A program made the position numbers and the translations under genes. The notes under the pieces are model-generated. The model was not told where the DNA came from and searched no databases. It worked only from the letters and a program-made list of their open reading frames with translations. Below, one piece after another: positions 47,130 through 57,684 of a stretch of 64,000 bases of DNA. The stretch comes from Lichenostomus cassidix (lineage: Eukaryota > Chordata > Aves > Passeriformes > Meliphagidae). Positions within the stretch are counted from its first letter, which is position 1; each line of letters begins with the position of its first letter. The DNA is taken from positions 1 to 64,000 of the forward strand of contig VLJF02000840.1 of the NCBI GenBank assembly GCA_008360975.2, read 5' to 3'.

Positions 47130-48080
47130 CCCTTGTCAGGGTTTGACTCTGACTAAATGCCAGACACCTCTGCTCCCTCCTGTTGCAGACGTGCAGGAGA
47201 GGAGAGGAAAAAAAACCTGTTACCAAATTCATGAGTTGAGATATGACACTGGTGAGGGGACACACAGAGAAAGGGCAAACAGGCTCCAAACTTAAAGTTG
47301 CAAAGTGATTTAATTACCTAACAGAGTCGGAGGATAAATGAGAGGTAAAAATAAGCTTTTCAGATACCATTTGTTCACTCGCCCCTCTCCCTCTTAAGAC
47401 ACCATTTCTCCTCTCACCCCCCTCCCTCTTTCCAGCCAACAGCTCAGGCAGGGGGCAGGGTAAGGGGTTTGTTCTCTGGGAACTCCATCAGGGAGAGGGC
47501 TCCTCTACTTAGCCACGAGGTCCCTTCAAAAAGAGAGACAGTCCTCTGGGAACTTCTTTGGCATGGGTCAAATCTCACAAGCAACATCCTGCCCAAATTC
47601 TGCTGCAACAGGAGTTCTCTTGTCCATAAGGTGCAGACTCTCCTGAGCCAAGGCCAGGCTGCTTCCATATCAGGAGCAAGGGCATTCTCTCCCTTGCAAG
47701 GCCTTTGCAGCTTTAACTCTCTATATGAGACTCCCACTGGATCACAGCTTCTTCCAGACATCCACCTGCTCCTCTGGCGTGGGCTGTGGGTGGATTTCTG
47801 CACCCCTGTGGACTCCATGGGCTGCAGGGTGACCTCCTGCTCCCCCCATGGTCTTCACCACAGCCAGCAGAGGGTTTTCAGCTCTGGCACCTGGAGCACC
47901 TTCTCCCCCACCTTCTTCACTGACCTTGGTGTCTCCATGTTGTTCTCCCTTCACATATTTTTACCTCCTCCTCCTCCTCTAGCTAAGAAGAAGTGCATGA
48001 CTACTTTGTTTTGATTTTTTCTTAAATATGTTTTCACAGAGGCATAACTAGGACCTCTAATTGGCCCAAACTTGGCCAGC
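47130..48080. mobile_element. LTR-type repeat, duplicate of 5374-6300
   Basis: Second copy within the segmental duplication; small indels near 47220 and 47390. Limits approximate. Confidence 0.6.
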
Positions 48081-48414
48081 AGCATGTCCATCACTTTCAG
48101 AGACATCAGAGATTGGCTCTACTGGACTTGGTGAAAAATTTCCAGAACTTTCACTCAGGACACACAGGAGCCATCTTTGTGCCACTCCCCACCCCTCAGA
48201 CACTTCTTCAGGCCTACCACAACAGTGTTTGAGGAGTTTAAATTTCTCTTAGATGTTAAAGATACCTTGCTGATATTCTGGGCTAAGCAAAACCACCACT
48301 TTACTCCTGGTCCTTATCTCAACCCAGGAAACTTTTGTTCAATTTTCTCTCCCCGTCTGACTGTGCAGGGCAATGAGAGAGCAGCTTTGGTGGGTGCAGA
48401 GCATCCGGCCACTG

Positions 48415-48870
48415 TCAGCCCATGGCAAGACAGGAAGGAGGAGGGTCCGGGTCAGGTTGTTGAGCAGATTGTTGTTGTCTTTGCAGGAGTTCTGGGGCTC
48501 TCTCAGTCCCTTGGCCAGAGGGACAAAATGATCAATTGCTGTATTTCTGGACTGGTTCCCTCCCAGCTGCCCCTGCAGGGTTGGTTTCCACCCAGCCCTG
48601 CTCTGAAAACCATCAAAGGCCCTCGCAGAGCCACTGCTTGAGCTCCAGTTGGTTTCTGTGCTTCTTGCAGAGCTGAGCAAACCACAGCCAGGCCTTTTTC
48701 CCCCACACAATTCTCACCTTTGAGCAGCTCTAAAGCTGTGAGAATCAAAGGTGGCCAAGGGGGCAGGTGGGAGCCTCAGGTGCTGGCTGCCCCTGGGGCT
48801 GGCCAGAGCAGGGCTGGCCAATTACCATCCGTGTGCAGTGGGGCTGTGCCATGGCTGAGCCCCACACTTG
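48415..48870 (+). repeat. Module R upstream of G
   Basis: Duplicate of 6630-7066. On the - strand it holds an open frame of 81 codons (48748-48503) that is partly preserved in other copies. Confidence 0.7.
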
Positions 48871-49027
48871 GATGGACAGGAGTCCCCAGGCTGTGCCACC
48901 CCTGGGACAGCCACCCCCCCAGGAAGGTGCAGGGACACTTCCAGAACTGCCTTCCCCCAGGACAGGATCCTCCTGTCCAGGATGTGTCACCCCCTGGACT
49001 GGATTCCCCCAGGTCATGTCACCCCCA

Positions 49028-49444
49028 TGAAAGGAATAAGGGAATATCTTTACAAACAAACAGCTGGTCAGACCGATACTGAGAAATGGAAGAAACAGTG
49101 GGAAGGATTTCCATAGGAATTCCACTGACTGACTTGCCCAAGACTGTGTTAATAAACAAGAACAGAGACATGAGAAAAAGAAGAAAGAGGGATGTACATT
49201 AGAAGGGGGTTTGCATTAGGTGTTTCAGGAAGTCTGTAGCACTCAAGTACCTCAGCCAATGGGGAAAGAGAGAGGGAAATGTGGCCAGGAAATTAGGATA
49301 AAAAGAGCTTGCGTCCTCTAGCAGTTTGAGAGACCCCATGGGAAATACCCATGACATCTCCCTTTATTAGAATAAAGTTACAGGACTCCTCTGTCTCCTT
49401 TTTGGACCTAAACCTCTGGTGGTTTAGGATTAATTTTCCTGACA
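49028..49444 (+). mobile_element. Solo LTR, duplicate of 7242-7661
   Basis: Flanked by CCCA at 49024-49027 and 49445-49448, as in copy 1. Confidence 0.85.
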
Positions 49445-49552
49445 CCCAGAACAGGGATCTCCCTGGACAGGATCCCCCTGGATGTGTCCCCCAGGACTGA
49501 CCCCACCCCCCCGTCCGACTCTCAGTGTAAAGAGCCTCTTCTGTCTGCTGAA

Positions 49553-49572
49553 GGAAAGAGAAAGTGAAAGTG
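49553..49572 (+). promoter_or_regulatory. IRF/ETS-like element upstream of G
   Basis: GGAAAGAGAAAGTGAAAGTG, identical to the element of B. Confidence 0.55.
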
Positions 49573-50483
49573 TTGGGGACACAGCCGGACACCCCCATCC
49601 CCCACAGCCCTCCAAACATCCCTGCAGCCCCCTCACTGCCGTCCTTCCTCCCCGGGGTTCCCCCAACCTGTTACCTGCTCAGGTGCTCCCTAGGATCCCG
49701 GAGCCATGAACTGGGAGGGGACATGTTTACAAAGTTGAGCAAAAAAGGAAAAAAAAAAATAAAGAGAGGGAAAAGTCCCAGTGGGGAAGCACAGACCCAG
49801 AGCACCATGGGAGCCCCCTGATGTTCCCCACAGACCATGAACATCATCAGGGTCTGTGCTTTTGTCTGGGTCACCCTGAAATCTGAGGCACCCAGTGCAG
49901 GAGCTGTGACCCACATGCCCACCCAGCCACTGCCCATCCCTGGGAGCGCCATTGCCCTGGGAACCCAACTATGGGACCTCATTCTCTAGGTCCCCCTCCT
50001 GGTGACCCCCATCCCTGCATGCCCATTTCCCAGAACCTCCATTGCCCAGCATTGCCCTCCCCTTGATCCCATCCCATGGGCTCCACAGTCCCCCAGGACT
50101 CCCCATAGCAGGGCCCACATCACATCACCCCAAATCCCTGGGGTCCAAGCACCCCTGGGACCCCAATCCCATTTCCCCGTCACCCTTGGGGACCCCATTC
50201 ACCAAGATCCCATCCCCTTTGTCTCCCCTTCCTGAGAAGCCCCATTCCCCAGGGATCCCATTTCTGCTCCTCCCCGTTCCTTTGGAAATCCATCCTTAGC
50301 TCCCCACATCCCCAGAGCCCCCCAGTCCCTCCATGTCCCTCTGTGTCGCCAGCCTGACACCAACCCTGCCCCCACCAAGGGCCACCTACATGTGGGTGAT
50401 GTGACCTCGCTTCCTTCCTCTTTGGCCAAAGAGCCACCACCCAGGGGACAGGTGGCCCCAGCAGCGTGTGACAGTCAGCCTGG

Positions 50484-53400
50484 ATGGCCAGCGACACCGG
50501 GATGGCCGGGAAGGTGGCACTGCTCCTGTGGGGTGAGTGCCATGGGCACAGGCCTGATGCCCCAGGGATGAGCCCTGGTGAGGCAGAGAGCAGTGGGGAG
50601 GGGGCACAGGGGGCTGTGTGGTCCCCTGAGGTCCCCAGTGCCACCAGAGCCAGTCTGTGGGGGTGGACGCTGGTGGTGGGGTGTCTGTGGGGACAGAAAT
50701 GGGAGGACAGGAATGAGGGGACTGAGATCTGAGGACAAGGATATAATGACAGGCTCAATGGGGGTGGGAAAGCTGTCATGACAGGGACAGGGGGATAGGG
50801 ATAAGAGGACAGGGATAAGGAGACAAACACATTGTGGATAAGCCATGGGGTTGGTGGGGGTGACTTGTGACAGCATGGGATATCTGTGGTGTCCCCATGT
50901 CCACAGTGTCCCCATGCCCCTAGCCCAGGGTGGTTGCAGTGTCCCTGTCCCTGAGATGTCCATGCCGCATGGATCTGGTGCATGGGCAGCTGTGACACAG
51001 ACATGTTCCCCAGCCTCTCCAGATCTGTTCAGGATCATCTGTTAGCACTTTCTCACAAGAACTGATGTCCCACTGAGGACAGTTTGGGGACAACCCCCAC
51101 ACCCCATGCCCTGGGTTCTGCTGTCACCGCAGTGCCACATCCACCCAGACCCCTTCCCTTCTTCCTTCCAGCCCAGACCCTCAGCCTTGCTGGTGAGTCC
51201 TCAGGAGAATGCCATGTCCCCACCCTGCTGTCCCCAGCCCCACGATGGCCCTGGCAGGCTGGTGTCCCCTGTCACCCACAGGTGCCCAAACCACCCAGCT
51301 CCTCGTGGAGCCCCCCTGGATGCCAGCGGTGCTGTGGGACAATGTGACACTGTCCTGCCAGGGCTCAGGGACATCTGGTGCCACCACTTGGTACAAGAAC
51401 AGGGATCACTGGTGGAAGAAAGGACCCGATCACTTCCTTGTCACTGAGAGTGGCACCTACACGTGTGAGAGACTTGGCACCGGGCTCAGTCCCCCTGTGC
51501 GCATCTTAAATGGTGAGGGGGCGATGGGTTCCCTGGCGGTGTCCCCAAGGGCTCTGGGTGAGCTCTGTGTCACACCCCTCATGTGACGAGAGCCAATCCC
51601 CTGAACACGGGGACATCCTAGAGCATCCCAGTACAATGAGACTGCCATCCTGGCAATGGGGGACCCTGGTGCCTCCCACAGAGTCCCCAGATCTGGCAAG
51701 TCCCCCCTGTCCCACAGAACGTCTGGTGCTGCAGGTGCCAGCGCAGGTGCTGCTGGAGGGGGACACGGTGACACTGCGCTGCCGGGGCTGGCGGGACAAC
51801 ACCGTCACTGGGGTGCGATTTTACCGTGAAGAGGAGGATCTGAGGGGACGCCTCAATGGGACCGAGCTGTCTCTGTCACCCCTGCAGCTGCACCACAGTG
51901 GCCGCTACCACTGCGGGGGCTGGGTGAGCTCGGGGCAATCACAGAGCTGGGAGAAGTCGGCACCAGTGACAGCGACAGTGACAGTGCACAGTGAGTGTGG
52001 CAATAGGGGTGGGAAACCCCAACACCTTCCCAGGGTTCCCTCACCACTGTGTGCATCTCTCATCCCTCCCTTCACCCCTCCCTGGGTCATCCACACCTTC
52101 CCATGTCCCTCCCAGCCCAGGTCCCTCCATCTCTGCTCGGGTCCCTCTCCAGGTCCCTCTGCTCCTCCCTGGCCTCCCTATCCAGTTCCCAGCTTCATCT
52201 TCTGCTCTCCCTTCCCTACCTGGGCCACATCCCCCCAGCCCCTCCCTGGGCTCTCCCCACCCCTCTCTGGGCTCCCCACATCCCTCCCTGGCTCTTCTCT
52301 GTCCCATCTCTTGTCTCTCATCCCTGCCTGCATCAACCCCACCCCTCCCTGGATCTCTTTCTTCCTCAATGGGATCTCCTCTATCCCCTTTGTACTCCCC
52401 TTTTGCCACTCCCTGAGTCCCACACACCTCATGGGTCCCCCAACCTATCCATGTCCCCCTGCAGAGGTCTCACTCTCGGGAGTGTCCCTGTTGGCACAAC
52501 ACCCCAGGGGACAGGTGGTACTGGGTGACAGCCTGGTGCTGAGCTGTGTGGTGGCAATGGGGACAGGTCCCCTGTCCTTCTCCTGGCACCAAGAGGGCTC
52601 GGGGACACCGCTGGGCACTGGCCCCCGCCTGGAGTTGAACCATGTTGGGGACAAGGACAGTGGCCACTACCGGTGCCGGGCCAGCGACAGGCACAGTGTG
52701 GCCAAGAGTCCCACACTGAATGTCACTGTTCTGGGTGAGTGGGACCCTCGGGCTGGGGATGACCCACCCATGGCATCCCCCATCCCTCCTCAGGTCGCAG
52801 CCCCTGCCACTGCAGGTCACAGTCCTAGATAGCTGTGGCTCTGGCTCTGGATGCTCCCACCACAGCATCCCCACCAGAGAACGGGTGTCAGCAAACACCA
52901 CCGTATGTCACAGTCATGGGTGAAGGGCACCGTCTGTCTCCAGGTGCCACCATGCATAGAGTCCCTCATCCTACCCATCCCACCCTCATTCCCCCCTCTG
53001 CCCCTCTCTCACACAGTGTTCCAGCCCCTCCCCCAGCCTCAGCCCTGTCTCTGTCCCTGCAGTGCCCGTGGCCAATGCCACCATCACCCCTGGCCCCCCG
53101 GCACTCCAGGTGCACGCAGGTGACCCCGTGACCCTGCGCTGTTCGGTGCAGGTGGGCTCAGCACCTGTCAACTTCACCTGGCTGCGTGATGGGCAGGAGG
53201 TGGCCCAGGGTCCCCTCCTGGAGCTTGGGGACATCGATGTGGGACATTCTGGCACCTACCAGTGCTTGGCCACCAACCAGCTGGATGAGCACTGCGTGTT
53301 TCGGGCACTCAGCCCAGAGCTGGTCCTGGAGGTGACACCGCGGGCACACTGGGGCACAGGTCAGATCATATGGGGTCCCTGTGGGGGCCTGTGATGTCCA

Positions 53401-54275
53401 GGTCATGGATGACCTGGGTTCAACCCTGCTGTGTCCCTGGCAGTGTCACAGAGGGAACAGAGCACAGGAGGGAAGTCCTTAAGTCACCAGGGTTTCAGGA
53501 CCCCTGCAGTGACAGGTGACCCCAGTGTGTCCCCCTTTGTTTCCTGCAGTGGCCGCAGGATTTGTTGGGTCCTTGTTGTTCCTGGTTCTTCTCGCGGGTG
53601 TCATCAGGGGTTGTCACTGGTGGCACATCACAGGTGAGTGACAATGGGTGATGGGGGCTCCGGGAGTGGTGGGAAATCCCCCAGAGAAGGGAGGTGACAG
53701 GGCTGCACCCACAGTCTCTGACTGGGGAGGGGCTGAGCCTCCTGTGACCTCAGCTCAGGGCCCTGGGCAGTTTGGGGAGGTGTTGGAGGGTGGTGCAGGG
53801 ATGCTGGGGGTTCTTTCAGGGATCCTGGGAGAGTTTGGAGGTTCCTCCTCCCTGCTGAACCTGGGGTTTTGGGGCTCAGTGAGTTGGGGACACTAGGATA
53901 GTTCAGGGTTTCCGGGGGACATCAGGGATACTCAGGGGTCCTTGGGAGAATTGAGGCTCTGGTGAGGGTTCAGGATCTGCAAGGATGGCTGGGGGCTCCT
54001 GGGACCCCACAGTCACCCCCACCTCTTTCCTTTACAGCCACCAGGAAGCACCAGGACAGGTGAGTGGGGGGCTCCAGTCACGACACCCCTCTCGACCAAA
54101 CCCCCAGGACCTCTCATCCCCTCCCACACACTCCCTTATCCCCACAGGGCCCCCCCCGGAGCCCGAAGCCCCCCCAGTGGAGAAACCTGAGGCAACCTAT
54201 GTGGAGCTGCTGGGGCCGAATGGGCAACCGTGGGAACCCAGTGACATCTATGAAATTCTACAGCCAAAGTTGTGA
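50484..54275 (+). CDS. FCRL-like locus G, four-Ig subtype without D3; 1-nt frameshift in the ITIM tail
   Basis: Twin of B in the 13-kb duplication. Exons: 50484-50532, 51172-51192, D1 51282-51512, D2 51718-51990, D4 52465-52734, D5 53063-53359, transmembrane 53550-53633, tail 54038-54059 and from 54148. D2 is open (Arg134, where B has a stop). Residues: signal about 1-20, D1 24-100, D2 101-191, D4 192-281, D5 282-380, membrane about 381-404. In the last exon a run of eight C at 54150-54157 is one base longer than needed to keep the frame of B. As read, the protein ends at TGA 54188-54190 after 429 residues with a short Pro-rich tail and no ITIM. The ITIM frame (ATYVEL, DIYEIL, stop at 54273-54275) continues one base out of register. 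This is either a real loss of signalling or a homopolymer sequencing error. Fragments of D3 are not present. Confidence 0.83.
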
Positions 54276-54794
54276 CACTCTGGGAAGTGGGTTGCACGGG
54301 GGACACTTGGGGTTCCTCCTCCACGGCTTCTGGGGTTGCCCATCCTGTTTGTGAGGTGGCCACGAGTCATGGGAGGCTGCACAGAGCACCCAGTGCTCCC
54401 CATTCCCCCTCCCAGTAGCACAAGGGGCTCCCCCATCCCCTTTCCAGTACCTGCAGAGGAGCCCCAATCCCCATCCGAGTGCTCCGAGTAACCTCAGTGA
54501 CTTCCCCATTTTCGCCCCACAGTGCTCCCAGTACCCCCAGGGGATCCCCATTCCCCCTCCCAGTGCCCCCATGCTCCCAGTGACTGCGTTCCCCCTTTCC
54601 CAGTGCTCCCAGTACACCAGGTGGCTTCCCATCCCCCTTCCCAATTCCAAGGGAGCACAGGACCTGTCTCCCTGCTCCTGAGACAAAAATGCAGCTTTTT
54701 GGTTAAACTGGCAGAAATGGTGTTTCTTTGTTCAGCTCTCTCGGGCTTTAGCAATGGGATTCTCCAATTTTGTGTTGCCACTAAAAACCAGGGG

Positions 54795-55418
54795 TGTATG
54801 ATTAGATCCTGTAGGATTTGAGGCTCTGTTTGTTGGTTTTGGATGGTCGGGACAGAGACGAGAGATCTCTGAAGTCAGGTCTTAGAGCGTGGAATTTATT
54901 GTGAAAGAGTGTGAGTGTAGGAGAGCTGCTAGGGGCTGCCAGGCAGCGCAAAGCATGTCAGAGAAGAAAGAGAGAGCGAGAGAGAGGGAGAGAGCAGGAA
55001 GAGATGAATAACAAGGGAGCGAGCTGCCATTTGCAATACAATAAACTATCTTCTGTGTTGAATATTCTAATTCTCATTAACCTATCTAGAACAAGCTACA
55101 AATCCTACAACATTTACATAAAACCTTTAAGAATCATTGCATTACCATACGGCGTTATATTTTAAACCCTAAAACCTGCTTTTTGGACCCTCTGCCAAGC
55201 AGGCAGGGTCTGCTCTGACCCTTGGACCTGCCTGCAAGCAGAGGGTATGGTTTCATCAAGAAGGGGGATTAATTTCAGTTGGCCATATCATTGTTTTTGA
55301 GTTGTTCAGTAACCGGGGTTGGTAACTCAAAGCTTGTCTTCATTTCAGTCTCCATATCCTCAGCATCTTTTGCCAGGTAATCATATTTATAAGGCTTTCT
55401 ATTTCATCGTCCCCAACA
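54795..55418 (-). mobile_element. Solo LTR, duplicate of 13033-13656
   Basis: Flanked by CAGGGG on both sides (54789-54794 and 55419-55424). Confidence 0.85.
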
Positions 55419-55591
55419 CAGGGGCTGCTGCCCCTTCCCTCCCAGTGGAGGCACAAAAAGCAAAGATCCCAAAGGGCTGAGAGAAGAACAATTTCCGGCA
55501 AACAGCAATGACAGAAGAAAACCAATGCCAACAGCAACAAGATTCAGAATCTGAAGGGTCAGAAAAGGAACAATTTCCAGGGAAAGCCCCT

Positions 55592-57233
55592 TGTGTTGGT
55601 TTGAAAGACAGGTGTCTGCCAAGAGAGGTTGAACCCTCCCTTAGGACAGAGAATGTGATTTTTCCCCTCCCTCCGAATTATTTAATTTTGAAAAATCAAG
55701 GGCTTTCAGGCAAAGGTATGGGAAAAAAGGAATATCAGTTCTTTACTAGTATCTATAAACAAGCAATAACAATAATAGCAACCACAACTAGAATCAGAAA
55801 CCAAGAGCAGATGAGTTGTGAGCTGCTGAGCCTTTTCCCGTGTGGTGTAATCACGGTTGCAAGCAGCAGGGGCGCTGTTGAGCTCCCAGCCGGGCAGGGC
55901 AGGTGCGATGACTCCCGAGCGGCTGCAGGTGGTGCTGTGGCACAGGGTCGGGTCAGCCTCAGACAGCTGGTAATGGCGGGCAGGCTGAGAAGAGTGCAGG
56001 AAGGCAAAGCAGCTCAGAGCGACAAAAAGCAGGACGGCAGGGGTAGGAGCTGGCTCTCTCCCAGCTAGCTAGTGAGGTAGCAAGGATTTCTGCAGTCACA
56101 GCAGATGCCGCGGTCTCGTGCGGCAGAGGGCGGGGGGCAGGCGGCAGAGGCAGCCGGACTCTCCCGGCAGCTGCTGCGAGGAAACGCAGCCCGGGGAAAC
56201 ATGCATTTCCCAGTGGGAAAAAGGTTGAATCAAAGCTCACCCAGCCAGGAGAAGAAAAAACAGGGCACAGTTGGATTTCCTCTGGTCGCAGCCGAAAAGC
56301 AAAGAGCAGCCTCTCCTCCCAGCGTCCGAACCACGAGAGAGCGTTCCAAGGGCCGGCTCTTCCCTTACCCTGCCCTGCCCAAGCACACCTTTTGTCTTTT
56401 ACAAAAGACTTGATGGCTCTAAACATTCAACTATTTGTTGAAGTTGTAGGGTCCGGAGGGGTCCGGCCGTCTTAGTCCCAATGGCTTCCGGGGCTTCGGG
56501 AGACCTTGGAGGCCTCACCTGGGCCCAAGCTCTCAGCCCTCCCGGCTGTTCAGCTCTGTCCCAGAGGCGGCTACGGTCAGCCTCAGTGTTCCCAGGCTCG
56601 CTCCTTGGAGCGGCAGGGACCATGCGGCGGAGGCGGGTGCCTGCCGGGCAGGAACCCCGTGGAGTCGCTGGTCACTTCCCGTGATAAAGAGAGTACGACG
56701 AGATGAGAGTCACCAGTGCGCAGTTTATTAAAGGAGAAGCAGCGCGGGGGAGGCACACTGGGGGCTCTCGGGTGGGGCGGTCCACGCAGCTACCGGGTGC
56801 AGAGCATGGCAGGGCTGGGGTCGCGGCCACACCACGCCGAGAGAACAAAGGGAGGGGGTTTTTAGGGGGAAATACGGGGTTTCCCGGGGAGGAACAACAG
56901 GGGCGGAGCCAACGGGGCTCCGGGACAACATGAGGGACAAGCGGGGGAGCAAATGAAATATAACTAGGGAGGGGATTACAAGCAACTCATGGGGGAAGCC
57001 CGGCAACAGAACATTCTAGTGAGGCAAGCAGCGGGGGCGGTGCTAGGGGCGGGGAAGCGAACTTTAAACCAATAAACTTAGGAAAAACTTTCCAGGGGAG
57101 GGAGAGAGCGGTTTACGGCCCGGCCTCCTCCGAGTCCCAGGCGATGGTATCCTCGGCAGCGTCCCCGTGGATTACGCCGACCGCCGGCCTCGGGGACTCG
57201 GGATCCGCAGCATCGGGCCGCCGCACCCCCACA
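55592..57233. mobile_element. Nested LTR pair, duplicate of 13829-15473, cut at its right end
   Basis: The left end matches copy 1. The inner LTR runs 56441-57233 and is joined directly to a truncated module R of the H unit (57234-57350, - strand). The right end of the outer LTR and its flanking repeat are missing. Confidence 0.8.
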
Positions 57234-57370
57234 CCAATTGATCATTTTGTCACCGTCCCCAAGCTGCAAAAATCCTGCAAATCCCGCAAGGATGTGCTCG
57301 ACAGCCTGACCTGGACCCTCCTCCTTCCCGAGCTGAACAAAGCTGAACAAACAAACCCCATTTCTCTCGG

Positions 57371-57376
57371 TTTAAT
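57371..57376 (-). terminator. Poly(A) signal of locus H (ATTAAA)
   Basis: ATTAAA on the - strand, 309 nt after the stop, followed by GGGGTTTGTTTG as in D. Confidence 0.55.
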
Positions 57377-57684
57377 CAAAAAGCTGCCTTTTGGGTCCTA
57401 TAACAGGAAAAAGAGTCCTGTGCCCCGCTGGCACTGTTAGAGTGAATGGGGAGCCCTGGAGAGCACTGGGAGCACTGGGAGCACTGGGACTACTGGAACA
57501 GGGAGCTCTGGTGGCTCAGGGCATCCCCCCATGGGAGCCGCCCCACTCGGGGCCACTACCCTGGGCAGGGCGGGAACCTATGGGAGCCGGGGGAGGGGGA
57601 CACACACGGGGGGTGCCCACGGGAGGGGATCTCCAGTGTCTCCAGTGTCCCCAGCACCCCCAGTGCCCCCAGTGCCTCCCAGTG

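Larger units (their letters stand above)
44050..57233. repeat. Segmental duplication copy 2 (3' end of F, intergenic LTRs, all of G)
   Basis: Second copy of the 13.2-kb unit. Differences are mostly single bases and short indels, such as six CACAT repeats in copy 1 against two here, and the single-base events that separate B from G. All LTRs inside are shared, so they inserted before the duplication. Confidence 0.9.

Noticed and set aside
51510..52832. 440-codon continuous frame on the + strand in G
   Set aside because: It reads through two introns with good GT-AG sites. The Ig exons inside it are real; the long frame is chance openness of pyrimidine-rich introns.
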